Part shown: positions 33,186-44,386 of the stretch, in pieces | Layout: every line of letters begins with the position of its first letter | Numbering within the stretch: position 1 is the first letter of the stretch | Source of the DNA: Maratus speciosus | Taxonomy: Eukaryota; Arthropoda; Arachnida; Araneae; Salticidae | Assembly: GCA_963932465.1 (NCBI GenBank) | Contig: OZ010786.1 | Coordinates: 531,901,073 to 531,965,072, forward strand | Reading direction: 5' to 3' | DNA: 64,000 nucleotides | Translations under genes and position numbers: made by a program | The notes under the pieces: model-generated | Told to the model about the DNA's origin: nothing | What the model saw: only the letters and a program-made list of their open reading frames with translations | Databases searched by the model: none

Positions 33186-34897
33186 GGATGTGTTTGCCAA
33201 AATTTAGAAGGTATTCCATGGCGATAAATGTACTGGACGTTTTGAAAGAAAGTGTTTCGAAAGGAATATTAAACGAAACCCTTTGTGCGATGTATGATCA
33301 CACTTACCCACTTGTTTTATGGTTCGTTAATATAGAAAGCTCAAATCTTATGAGTGATACTTTAACTTTCTGTTTTATAACTGGCGTATAACGCATGAAT
33401 TTTGCTCTCCACTTGTGTTGTTCCCTTTATATGTCGTAATATAGTGTGTGATATGTACAAGTTAAAAAATTTAATAATATTTATAAAGCACTTTTTAAAG
33501 ATATTTGAAGGTTAATGTGTTTATTTTTAAAATTAAGCAAACATAGCAGATGAGTTAATATGGCTCGAATTGTTTTTTTTTTTTGTTTTTTTTCATTAGC
33601 CAAACATTAGCCAAACAAAGTCTTTTAAGGGGTTTCAGGAATCTTAAATAATAACAAACATTTTTTTAAATAAGTATATAGAAATTTATCATATTAATAT
33701 ATATCTATGAATTTCTTATATGCATTTAATTACCTATATCCTTATGATACACAAGCTCGTATTATTCTCGCAAACGTTACAATATTAGGAAATAGTACAT
33801 ATATTCATTTATTTTTTTTAACTAAAAAATATATAATGTTTTAGTGTGTCTAAAAATAAGGACTAAAAATAAGGTCTTGCGAAAAACGTTTTATCGCATT
33901 AGACAAATCTCATTGTAAAATTCTTAATATTAAGAACAAAAGAACGACACTAACTGTTAGACTCAAAATAATGATACAAAGTTTAAATAATAATTACATG
34001 ATTAGAAGAAGGGGGAGAAGAATATATTAATTGGACGACAAAAAATAATAAATTGATGAACTTACATTAAATGTTTCATGAATTTGCTTATCCAAAGCAA
34101 TTGTATTTAGTTGTTAAAGATAAGTATAACTTGTAATTAAACACATATTTTTAGGGTTTTTTTTCTCAAAATCTCTTTTTCCATCTCATTGCAATTTGTT
34201 ATTCACATTCTAATAAGTAAATGCTGAACAGTCTTTTTAGAACTTCGTGTATACAAAATATTTAAGTCGGAGCTTCAACATTTGGCCGAGCTCGGTAGTA
34301 ATGTGAGTGGGTATGACTTTTAGTTAATACATGAGTAACTCAACTCCGACACCCTCAAAAGGTGTTCAGCAATAATCACCATAAAGTCTGAAAATTGAAC
34401 GCATCATTTTCCTTTTAATCCATTTATAAGGTTTGACATATTGTACCAATTATGCAAATTTCAACCATTTTAGCATCGTACTTCTTAATAATTATATGTC
34501 TTAGAATAATTATATGTCTTAGAAATATCTTTTTATCTGCTTTTTCCTTTATCATATGGTTTAACGTTAAGTGTTGGTAATCAACGCAGAAAATTTTTGT
34601 TTGTCCACCTACTTCACTACCCACACTTCATCATCTGTCTAAATGATATAGTAAATGATTACCTGTCCATTTATGACATTACCACCGGTTCGATGAACAT
34701 CTGATGGAACTCTGAACGTCATAATTGTAGCTGTAATTGAAATTTTGCAACTTTGCCTTAATTCATCAATTAAGTGAATCGATACAAACTACATGTTTAG
34801 GAAGAGACCTGCCTGGTGTTTTTGCTACTATTAGCAATGTCCCACCAGTGTGAAAGTTTTTCTATTTTTAAACGTGCGCGATATATTTCTACCTTGG

Positions 34898-34948
<51 letters not shown>

Positions 34949-35504
34949 ACTCTATGATGACAAAATGATATTGTTTGGCCTTTCTTGTTCAGGTTTTACT
35001 GATACAAATGGTTTTTCTCTACATAATCTGTGAAATGAATCATCTGTTAATCCTCTGAGACATTCATGAACATTCCTTTGTAATTCTCTTCATCATTCAG
35101 TGTTATTTTTTGAGTTTGCTTTTTTTGTTTTTGTTTAATGTAACCTTTATGTTGTCAATCACTTTTGATTTATTTCAAAGATAGAAAAAAAGTCTTCATA
35201 TTTATGGCGATACATTTTAAATGTATCATTGTAAATATGGCGTAATTTTCACCAAAGTTTTTTTCTCATTTTAATATTCAAATAAAAATAATTTTAAAGG
35301 TCTATAAAAGACAAACTAAATCGGTGTGACAACAGCAACTGCGAATTTCAAGGTCTCTCAATCCTTTCTTAAAAGGAATTATATAAGAAATCAAAGGGCA
35401 GAAATACTGAATCTTCAACTGACGATGATATGGATTACGATTAAATTCCCCACCCCACCCCACCCCAAGATTTAGAACACGAGGATTTTATTTTTTTTAA
35501 GTGA
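33186..35504. other. AT-rich stretch, no gene seen
   Basis: Contains an A-run of about 40 at 34907-34947, next to GTAAATTTAAAA. The open frames here are short and without motifs. Confidence 0.4.
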
Positions 35505-37877
35505 ATGAGAATGATTGTTCAGAGTGTCTATCAGAGTGCAATAGATCCTCGGGAAATTGTGATGGGATCAAGTGTATTCAGTGAAGCTGCTGGTTTTATA
35601 AAATGTGCAGTTTGTGGTAGACCTGAGATAATGCTAAAAAGAACAAAGGGACATATCAAAAACATAACAAAAAAGCTTGACTCAAAAGCACTTTTTCACA
35701 GTGGCTTCACCGTAGTTAAACTTGTTATAACGTTTAAAAATAGGCATACTTAAGAGCCATAATTAATTTAAAAATTAAGTAGAACATAATATATTAAATA
35801 AATATAACATAAACAAATATATTAACATAACATAAATAATTATATAACAAATAAATATTAGTTTGTTCTTTTATTATATTGCCAACGATTGTTACATTCA
35901 TATTTTTTGTAATTTTCTAATATTAAGTAAGTTAACAACTTTATTATGTTAATATTAAAGTTACTTAAATTTCATCCCATTATGTTTTATACTGCTTCAC
36001 AAAAAATATTGTTTACAATGAAACTTCATTAGGCATCTTACCCCTAGATAGTTGGCCATCTTACCCATACTTCTGGTAAGATGCCTAAATGCAAGTGTTT
36101 ACAAAAACAAAATTTTTGATGCTTTCTATAACATCTGTAAAATTAAATAAGCTTTTAAATCATACATAAGAGTCTAAACTTTAACAAAAAATCAATGAAT
36201 AACAAATATAAACCGCAGGCGATTTTTAAAACAATTAAGTCAAAAACTACGGAATCTTCACCCAATCTACCCTAAATTTTAAGATTAAATAAGATAATTC
36301 ACATTTATATTTCTAAATACAAACCTTTAGCTGCATTGCATATAGAATTTTAATGATACATTATTAATTAAATGCAACAAATAATTATTTATCATCATAC
36401 ATTTCACATATTTTCCAAATTTTGTCTTAAGTAAATTTACATTGAACGCTATATTTATTAATTATTCAACGAAATCATCGTCACATAACTACATTATACA
36501 ATTCCTAATTACATTGCTTCAGTAACGCATTAAACATTTTTGACGGCTTAAGCTTTTATATCCATATCCTTGGGCATCATTTTGTAACTATAAGCTTTGC
36601 AGAGAATAAAAGTTAAAGATACAATTTAACTCACTAATTTTTTTTAAATTTTCATCAGTTGCTTTAAGGTAAAGACATATTTTGTATTTTTTGTTCACTC
36701 TGAAAGCTCGTTAAAGGTAATTTCTATAACGATTCTAAATAAGGGAATTTATATATATTTTTTTCTAATTTTCTAGTATTAGTTTCAGTAAATACTTCCG
36801 AAAGCAATGTCATCATATTTTAAAAATATATTTATTGTCTAAATCACTTATCGACAATTATTTTTATCATATGCTATGTTATAAAACAATTTTATAAAAG
36901 AATTAACTTTCATACTAATTCTTATTTCATTTTTAGGTGCGTGTACCTGCAGCTAATATTCCAATTTTTTAACATCAATTTGAAATGTTGTTATTAAAAC
37001 TTTTAAATTAAATAAATATTACATAGGAACAACCAACATGAAATAAAAGAAAATTTCTCGTTAAAAAATAAGTTTATTTGACTAAAAATATCTCACTTTA
37101 CTGGAAATGTATAAATTTATTATTTTTTGAGATAAAAGTTTTGTCACTCGGAAATCCCTTTTTGATATAAATGACGATTTGTTTGTTTCATGAAAGATCA
37201 CTTTTGCAGTTAAATATTTTTCATGATTTACTTCATTCCCTTAACTGTGGATAAAAACTACTGAGAAATTCTCGAGAAATATTCTATTTTTTATAAATTA
37301 CAGAAAATTATTCTGCATATAAATATGTACTATTTACTTATTATTTATCATATAATAATATCTAAATGACTTTAAAAGTAACATTTTTTTCTGTTTGAAT
37401 TATATGTTTTCGTTTAAATGCGCTTATTCGTTTAATTCTACAAATTAGTTGGGCAATTTCGTAAGTTAAGAGCTTCCGAAATATTAAATGGAATTTACTA
37501 GTTCAAAGTCAGATTAGTAGTAATATTTCCGTAGTTTATTGATGTATGGCATCTGTAGCGAAGCTTTGGGATTTCTGTACATTTGTATTGAATTATTCCG
37601 ATGGCTCTAAGAGTTGATAACGATGTGAAACATTCGGTCACTTCCTTATTTGGGCATGGATATAACTCATCATTTAAAATCACTTAACATGCAATCTATT
37701 CATTAGAATTATTTTCGCACTACACTTTAACATTCACACCCTTTTGTTCATATGTATGTCAATTCTGCATTTTTGTGGCAATGCACGTTGTTAATCTTTG
37801 ACCTAACATCTGTTCTAGAAAAATACATTCTCATGCCCTTTTCGGCTAACGAATTCGGTCAGTTTTCACCCTCTGCT
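35505..37877. other. No supported gene; small hairpin and unassigned frames
   Basis: The frame 35505-35753 (82 codons) contains one CAVC motif but nothing that identifies a domain, so I do not call it a gene. At about 36033-36090 a 14-bp inverted repeat, TTAGGCATCTTACC with GGTAAGATGCCTAA, encloses GGCCATCTTACCCATA. That is a small hairpin repeat, possibly a fragment of a MITE. The minus frame 37498-37683 is unassigned. Confidence 0.4.
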
Positions 37878-38243
37878 TTATCCTGAAACATTTTTATTTT
37901 TACACTTAACCGCAGTTGTATCAAAATACAGATTATATTGCTCAGAAATTTTAGTAACCCACAAATCTGGCACCCCTACACGATTCATATATGGTAGAAT
38001 CCTACCGTATGTATTTGGCGAATTCATACCAGCCAAAGTGTTTCTGTCTCTCTTGTGCATGGCGCAAAATACTTGTAGATTGGCGATATTGTAGTCCGCC
38101 AAGCAAGAAAGTTGTAACTGCATATTCAACTCACTTTTTGCCTTGACGATGTCTGTGAAAGTGGCACTAAGAAGTGTCTTGTTATGCCTCCCCCCTTGTA
38201 CCTCTATCTGCTGCTCTTCATGATGGAATAAAAAACTCTTCAT
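37878..38243 (-). CDS. Unidentified 121-codon ORF
   Basis: An uninterrupted frame of balanced composition in otherwise AT-rich DNA, in a patch of clearly higher GC. The start used is the first ATG after an in-frame TGA just upstream. The predicted protein has no signal peptide, membrane segment or familiar motif. It contains EEQQIEVQGGRHN near the start and GRILPYMNRVGVPDLW towards the C-terminus. I do not recognise the family. The opposite strand is also nearly open over the same stretch with only occasional stops, so the coding strand is not certain. It may be an exon fragment or a piece of an unknown mobile element. It lies just outside the foldback element at 38476. Confidence 0.35.
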   Translation of the reverse strand: MKSFLFHHEEQQIEVQGGRHNKTLLSATFTDIVKAKSELNMQLQLSCLADYNIANLQVFCAMHKRDRNTLAGMNSPNTYGRILPYMNRVGVPDLWVTKISEQYNLYFDTTAVKCKNKNVSG

Positions 38244-38475
38244 ATATCAGATTGGAGGGTTTTTTTTTTGAACTACTGGTTATTGCTTCTCCTTTCACGT
38301 TCAATCACGGCTAAAAGTTAAAATGTCTATTACAGCATCAGGTGTCCTAACTGACGCTGTCGCTTAGCGAGTGAAGGTGTTATCCAATGGACACCACCAT
38401 CACAACATCTTTCACCGCTTGATTTCGGTGTATTGTTTTGTAAAGAATCAAGTGTACAAGCGGCCACATACTACC

Positions 38476-38957
38476 TACCGAGTGTCCCAAAAAGGACTGA
38501 CTGATTTTAAAATTCAATAACTTCCAAACGGTGACAGATATTAAAAAAATTCTTGCAGGAGGGTTATGCATAAAGTCAAAAGTTTTATTACAGTGATTTT
38601 CGATTTTAGTTCGAATTACAAACAATAGATGGCGCTTTAAGCAATAGTCGCTAAATACAGGCTCGATTTTCGGTCCTTTCTGTTGTTCCATGCAGAAAAA
38701 GGAGATGGAAATGTATTATCCGGGCCACGAAGTACCAAAAATCGAGCCTGAATTTAGCCTCTATTGATCGCAGCGCCATCTATTGTTTGTAATTCGAACT
38801 AAAATCGAAAATCACTGAAAAAAAAAATAAATAAAATAAAAAAAATAAAACTTTTGACTTTATGCATAACCCTCCTGCAAGAATTTTTTAAATATCTGTC
38901 ACCGTTTGGAAGTTATTGAATTTTAAAATCAGTCAGTCCTTTTTGGGACACCCGGTA
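38476..38957. mobile_element. Foldback element with GTGTCCCAAAAAGG ends
   Basis: A 482-bp palindromic element. The left end reads CCGAGTGTCCCAAAAAGGAC and the reverse complement of the right end reads CCGGGTGTCCCAAAAAGGAC. The arms stay near-identical inward for about 200 bp through AACTTCCAAACGGTGACAGA, GGAGGGTTATGCATAAAGTC and AATAGATGGCGC. TA occurs at both outer edges. The A-rich insert at 38817-38850 breaks the right arm. The minus-strand frame 38380-38691 only reads through the left arm and is not a gene. Confidence 0.85.
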
Positions 38958-39546
38958 CATTCTTGAAATGAAATCAAGAATCTTCACTGCAATTAATTTA
39001 ATCGACACAAACGTGCTGAAAAATCTGTGACAAGAAATTATTTACCGATGGGACATTTGCAGAGTCGCGAAAGGAAGTCACATCGAACATTTGTGATAAC
39101 GGTAAATATGAACTGTTTTACTATCTTACAACAATATGTACTTTAATTCTCTTCCTGTCAATTCCATTCAAGATATCATTCTTCCTGTCCAACTTATTTT
39201 TAAACACCCCGTATAGATACAGGGCCGTCGCGAAAAAACTTATTTCTCTTACGGGCGTGAATCAGGGAGAGGATGACGTCACGCTAGAGATCTGAGTAGC
39301 AAACTAAACTTATCGAATAATTGTATGTGTGCATTAAAGAAAAGGTTATAAATTTCCCTTTTATGATATTTTGTTGAGCAATTTGTGGTTTATTAAAGAT
39401 CTGTTTGAGTTATACATTCAATAATTGAACACACAAGGTTCAGTAAACAAGTTTTTCTTTCTTTCTTTCTTTTTTTTTTACTTTATTTCAAATCCATACT
39501 TACTCCTTTATTTCAAATACATTTGATTCATAGTTTTTGCCAAAGA

Positions 39547-40075
39547 TTTTAATTTGAAATGTAAATTTATGGCAGGAAAAATCCTACATTAAAATTGCAT
39601 AATTTTAGCAGCAAATAATTAAAATTTCCTTTAAAAATAAATATGCTTTTAATTTACTATTCTAAATATCAGAATTGTTATTACATATACTCATAGATAA
39701 AAAATTACTTTTTTGAGAGTCTTTAACTTGAAATATAAATTTATGGCAGGAGAAATCATACATTAAAGTAACATAATTTTAGCAGCAAATAATTAAAATT
39801 CCCTTTAAAAATAAATATGCCTTAATTTAAAATTGTAAATATCAGAATTATTATTACATAAACTCATAAATAAAAATATTTCTTTTTTAGAGAGTTTAAC
39901 TTAAAATATAAATTTATGGCAGGGGAAATTATACATTAAAATTGCATAATTTTGGCAGAAAATAATTAAAATTCCCTTCAAAAATAAATATGCCTTAATT
40001 TAAAATTGTAAATATCAGAATTGTTATTACATAAACTCATAAGGAAAAATATTACTTTTTACAAACATTTAAAAC
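39547..40075. repeat. About 174-bp tandem repeat inside the P-like element, three units
   Basis: The phrase AAATTTATGGCAGG.AAATY lies at 39571, 39745 and 39919, followed each time by ACATTAAA.T..CATAATTTT, GCAGMAAATAATTAAAAT and AAATATCAGAATT.TTATTAC. The array lies between the left terminus and the 3' end of the transposase relic. In P-like elements subterminal repeats can be transposase-binding sites; whether these are is unknown. Confidence 0.8.
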
Positions 40076-42340
40076 AAAAATTCTACTTATCAAAATAAAT
40101 TTTAAATTTCATAATGTATCATTAACTTTTAGTTGATAAAAAGCATTTTTCACAATTACCATGTACTTTCATATAATTAACAACAAATAAAGCATTTAAT
40201 ATTGCTTCACAGAAAGTAATTTTACTTAATTAATATTAAGGAAGCTAAAATATCATGAAACTTGTCACCGGCACTTACATGTTTTTTAATACAGATAATT
40301 TTATTTCATTAGAAGTTAATTTTCTACTGTCATTTTAAACTTTCGTATAGTTATTTAACAAGATATTTGCAATTCCTGACAAACACAACCTAAATAAATA
40401 TGAAAGTTGGTTTCTACATTTGCATTTACTTATAAAATCTAAACCTAAAAGTTCAGTCTTTTCAATAATGAAGTTGCATAATAAGTTTCTTGGGTTCTGG
40501 AAATTTTAGGAAAGTGCTTTCATAATTATGATTGGTTAGTTTATGAAAAATTTGAAAGGTATTTACAATTAGAAATAATAAAATTTCCTGGGGCCATTTT
40601 AGTTGCCCCTATCTGCCAACATCAAGTATTTATAATCTTCATTGGAACAGTCTACTTCTAAAGTTTATTCTTTAACTAATATGTAAATGCACTCACAACA
40701 TTTTAATTTGTGGGAAATTTTGTATTCAATGTAATCAGCTATAAATGTCAATACAGACAATTGTTTCATTTTCTATCTCTATATTACCACTGTTGTTAAA
40801 CACGTCGTAAAAGAAATCTGGTATAGTTAATTCTTCAGTTTCATCAACAGTTGTATTATAATTTAAATATTTTAATTGAAATTCTCCATTTTGTTGTGCG
40901 TATAAGCTAATTAAATTTAAAAAAATTAACTTTCTTCCTGCTTCCATGACTTGCATACAAGATATATTATAATTTCCTCCACTGATATGTCGATATTGTC
41001 CAAAGCGGGCATATAAACTATCGGTTTGAAATTTCCACAAATATATATCGTGAGTCAGTCGTTTAAAACATATATTTAATAATTTCTATTAAAGCGTCTG
41101 TGGTGAATTTTAAAGCAAAAAATGTACTTTTGACAGAAGTCCTCCATTAGTTGGAATATCCATTTTTTTTCCTCATCTACTTTCAATGTATACATTTTAT
41201 TCATTCACTTAACCATTCATTGAATTTAATAAAAATTTAAAAAATATATATCACCTTTTGTATATTTTATTGGTTTTGACAAACTGTCATTTAGGTGCAC
41301 CCCTTGCTTTACATTCACAATTTTCCACCGCTTGGAAAGTAAATCAATAAATAATTTTGTGCTTAATGTATTATCATCCAACGCATCTACCGACATGTCC
41401 AAAGCAACGGAATTAGTTTCATCAAATACATTCAATGGATACTTAACATTCTGTCTTTCAACAGAATTGGGAAATAAAGCTTTTCGGGAATGTTTAGGAG
41501 CTAACATTATAACTGCATCTTTTTCTTTTTCATACACATCTATTAAATTTTGTAAACTGGCACACATAATATCTTTATTATCAGGTTTAGAAAAATGTAT
41601 TTTTTTTTATCAGGGGTAGTTTGATTCAGTCAGTTATTTCGTACTGCTTTAATTATATGAACACAATCAAATAAAAAAAAATATTCTTTTATCTGGATTG
41701 TAAGGATTGCGTATCTATGGTTTTAATTCTCCACCACACGTTTTTGTAAATATGTTTCTGTTTATCTTTTTGTTATTGGATATCAGTGAAAAAATGGTAA
41801 AACCACACTCGTGGAGCTTTTCTAGCACTTTATTAGTAGAGGAAAAGGTCCGAATACCGGCTAGGGTCCAAATACCGGCTACCAGGTGTTCTGAGAACTG
41901 AGCGCAGCGCAGCCTAGCCGTGATAGGCAGAGTTTGTAACTTTAATTGAGAGATGAAAGTTACGAAAAGTATGTCGCTGAAGTCTGTCTCATTTACAAAT
42001 AGTAAATGCAAAAGTGTCGAATCGAAGTAATTTGGTACACCAAAAGTTTTTCAGATGTGTGTTTCTCATTTTTTTTAAAGATACTGATCGTATATTGGGT
42101 TGAATTGTTGATTAAGTTATTTTCTAGACATATTTAGCTCTCAATTGTCACGCGTACATTATTCGTATTTTATTATATGAATGAGTAACAGCGGTTTTAA
42201 CTTAAACATAGCAGTGGTCCGAATACCGGCTACCTAGAGTGTTCTAAATACCGGCTAGCCGGTATTTGGACCTCTCTCGGTTGGTCTGCTGAAGGGGAGG
42301 AAAATAAGTTAATTTAAATAGTTTCACAATTAATAATTTA

Positions 42341-43040
42341 ATTTAAATGGTTCAGAAACAGTTTCAGTCCCATTTCGCAATATGGGAAAAGCAACCGTGA
42401 CCGTAATTCTTCAGGGCCGACACTAGTTACCGGATCACTTCCCCAAAAAGCGCTGATGGACACTCCAAAATTGCCTGTAATAAATGTGAACAGAAAGAAA
42501 AAAAATGACGAAGTAAACCAGGCGAAAGAGACAGAAATTGGATTTTAACCCTCTGGCTGCGGAACCCGAGATTTCCTGGGGCAACGTAAAAGTAGCAAAA
42601 TTTGCGCAAACCGAGCTATCCTCGGGGATACATTTTTCCCATCTAATTAACCCTCCTTGATTATTCCCACCAGTTATTTTTTTACTGTAAATTTTGCCTT
42701 ATTTAATCGGAGTATTTTCCCGATTAAATTATACAAAAAAATTTGTTTTGAAAAACCGGTGACAAAAGAATAAAACTCTTTAAAACGCTCGTCGCGAAGG
42801 GGTTAAATACGCAATTTTTGAAGCTATTTTAATAAAACAATTACGCAGCGAGAGGATTAAAAAGTGAAAAGGGAAAATATCCAATAGAGGAAGATGATGC
42901 AATTTGTGTCTTCTGCACGGGTGTTATCTCTGTGGACAAGAATGGGGAAAGGGATTATGGGTTCAGTGTTAAGAATGCGATATGTGGGCTGATAGGGGCT
43001 GCACCGACGCAGAGAGTGATATTATGTTTGTGATTTTTTC
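42341..43040 (+). pseudogene. Transposase C-terminal linker and zinc-finger-like tail, split by a MITE
   Basis: Before the MITE a frame reads SPISQYGKSNRDRNSSGP and then LVTGSLPQKALMDTPKLP, continuing through a lysine-rich stretch to 42544. After the MITE a frame reads GKYPIEEDDAICVFCTG (about 42868), then VISVDKNGE. CxFC followed by xNGE resembles the PHD-like zinc finger found at the C-terminus of some pogo-type DDE transposases. Later cysteines are missing or out of frame. The DDE core is not present, so this is an internal-deletion derivative. Confidence 0.65.
42545..42860. mobile_element. TTAA-flanked MITE, third-level insertion
   Basis: The left end reads TTAACCCTCTGGCTGCGGAA and the reverse complement of the right end reads TTAATCCTCTCGCTGCGTAA. 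TTAA is present on both sides, giving 316 bp. It interrupts the coding remnant above. A second end-like motif, TTAACCCCTTCGCGACGAGC (as reverse complement), ends at 42806, so the right side carries two candidate ends 54 bp apart. There is no coding capacity. TTAA suggests piggyBac-type mobilisation. Confidence 0.7.
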
Positions 43041-44331
43041 AGATAAAATAATTCTCATTTCAATAAGCAAGCTTTTTTTTGTTTGTTTTACACGTTAAAA
43101 AACAAAACTAGAAACATAATGGGAAGAAGACTGTGAGAGATAGCCGTAAAGAATTTAATGAAATACTTGTTTATTAAAAATTCCGTATTTTTTCTGTGCA
43201 TAAGAAATGTTATTAATCAATAAAATTTATTAAAATAATATTCTTATTGCATAATAATTGTCATTAGCTCTATTTATGTGATTTTTTGGAAAAAAACTTA
43301 GGTAGCCTGTATTTAGACACCATTTTAAAAACTCGAAATTTCAAGACTTTCGGAATTGTGCTTTTTATAAACAGAAAACGCCTTTGAAACTGATTATTTT
43401 CTATAAACAGGTGTACGACATGTCAAGGTACCCTGCTGTCACTTTTTATTTTATTCATTTTGAAAATTGTATGATCTAGATTGAAATCAAAAGTGGTAGC
43501 CGGTATTTTGACCTATTCCTCTATAGTGTATCAGCATTTAGATTGTGCACTGAAAATAATGAAACTACATCCTCATATTTAGAAACGACTGATGTAATCA
43601 TAAAGGTTTGAATCGTTGTAGCTTCAGATTTTGAATTTTCAGACATACCAATGCATTATCAGTTTTATAATTAACAGAGGTGTTTATGTATATCTCATAT
43701 AGCAAAAGGTTCACAGTTTTTTCATTCTCTTCTAGGTTATCATCTTTATTTTAAAGATACAATTTAAGGCTTTGACACTAATTTGTAGAACATAAATATG
43801 CTAATATTCTTAAGTATCAAGGATGCGGTAAAATTAAAACCTTGCTGTTTCTAATTAAATTGTATGCTGCAGGGTAGCTAAAGTACATTTCTGCGGACCA
43901 ATATATAAGGTCAATTGTATATTTCAGTTTTTACATTGGCAGAAGTGACAATTGTTGATTTACAAATTTTAACACAAGGTTATTTTCCTCACTGCATTGA
44001 TCATCGTTTATGCATTTTTACAGATATTTCATAGCAAAATTTAAATTTTAACTTAATGTCGTAGAATATTCATTATAGCAATTCAATAGATTTAAAATAC
44101 TCTAAAACTTGTTCCATTTATCGCATTTAAGCTCATAGCCTAGTAACCATTTAAAAGAATTTAGATCAATTAAATTATTTTCATAATATATTTTTACTGT
44201 CAAATTCCTGAAGACTTTAAAGCAAACATTAATTTCTGGAATATCTGTTTCTTTCAATTTGTAAAACAATAGATGATCATCCCTAAATAAATGCAACCAC
44301 TTGTTGCCAATATTGTTCTCAAATTTGTGAG

Positions 44332-44386
44332 ATTATGATATGATATGATAATGATGATATGATGATAAATGATGATATGATATCCT
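44332..44386. repeat. GATAT/GATGATAT microsatellite
   Basis: Irregular tandem ATGATATGAT repeats within the P-like element, lying between two transposase blocks. Confidence 0.8.

Larger units (their letters stand above)
41837..43523 (+). mobile_element. Nested TIR element, pogo-like derivative, 1.7 kb
   Basis: Inserted in the P-type transposase. The left end reads TAGAGGAAAAGGTCCGAATA and the reverse complement of the right end reads TAGAGGAATAGGTCAAAATA. CCGGCTA follows on both sides. TAG abuts both ends (41834-41836 and 43524-43526), although a TA duplication with slightly shifted ends fits equally. The motif AATACCGGCTA is repeated at 41852, 41869, 42217 and 42242 and inverted at 42257, so the left half has internal copies of the terminal motif. 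A coding remnant of a pogo-type transposase tail lies inside. Confidence 0.8.

Noticed and set aside
35505..35753. 82-codon frame with a CxxC
   Set aside because: No recognisable domain and no supporting context.
38380..38691. Minus-strand frame of 103 codons
   Set aside because: Reads through one arm of a foldback element; no domain.
41332..41619. Plus-strand frame of 95 codons
   Set aside because: Antisense to the P-type transposase block ERQNVKYPLNVFDE, which has the family features.
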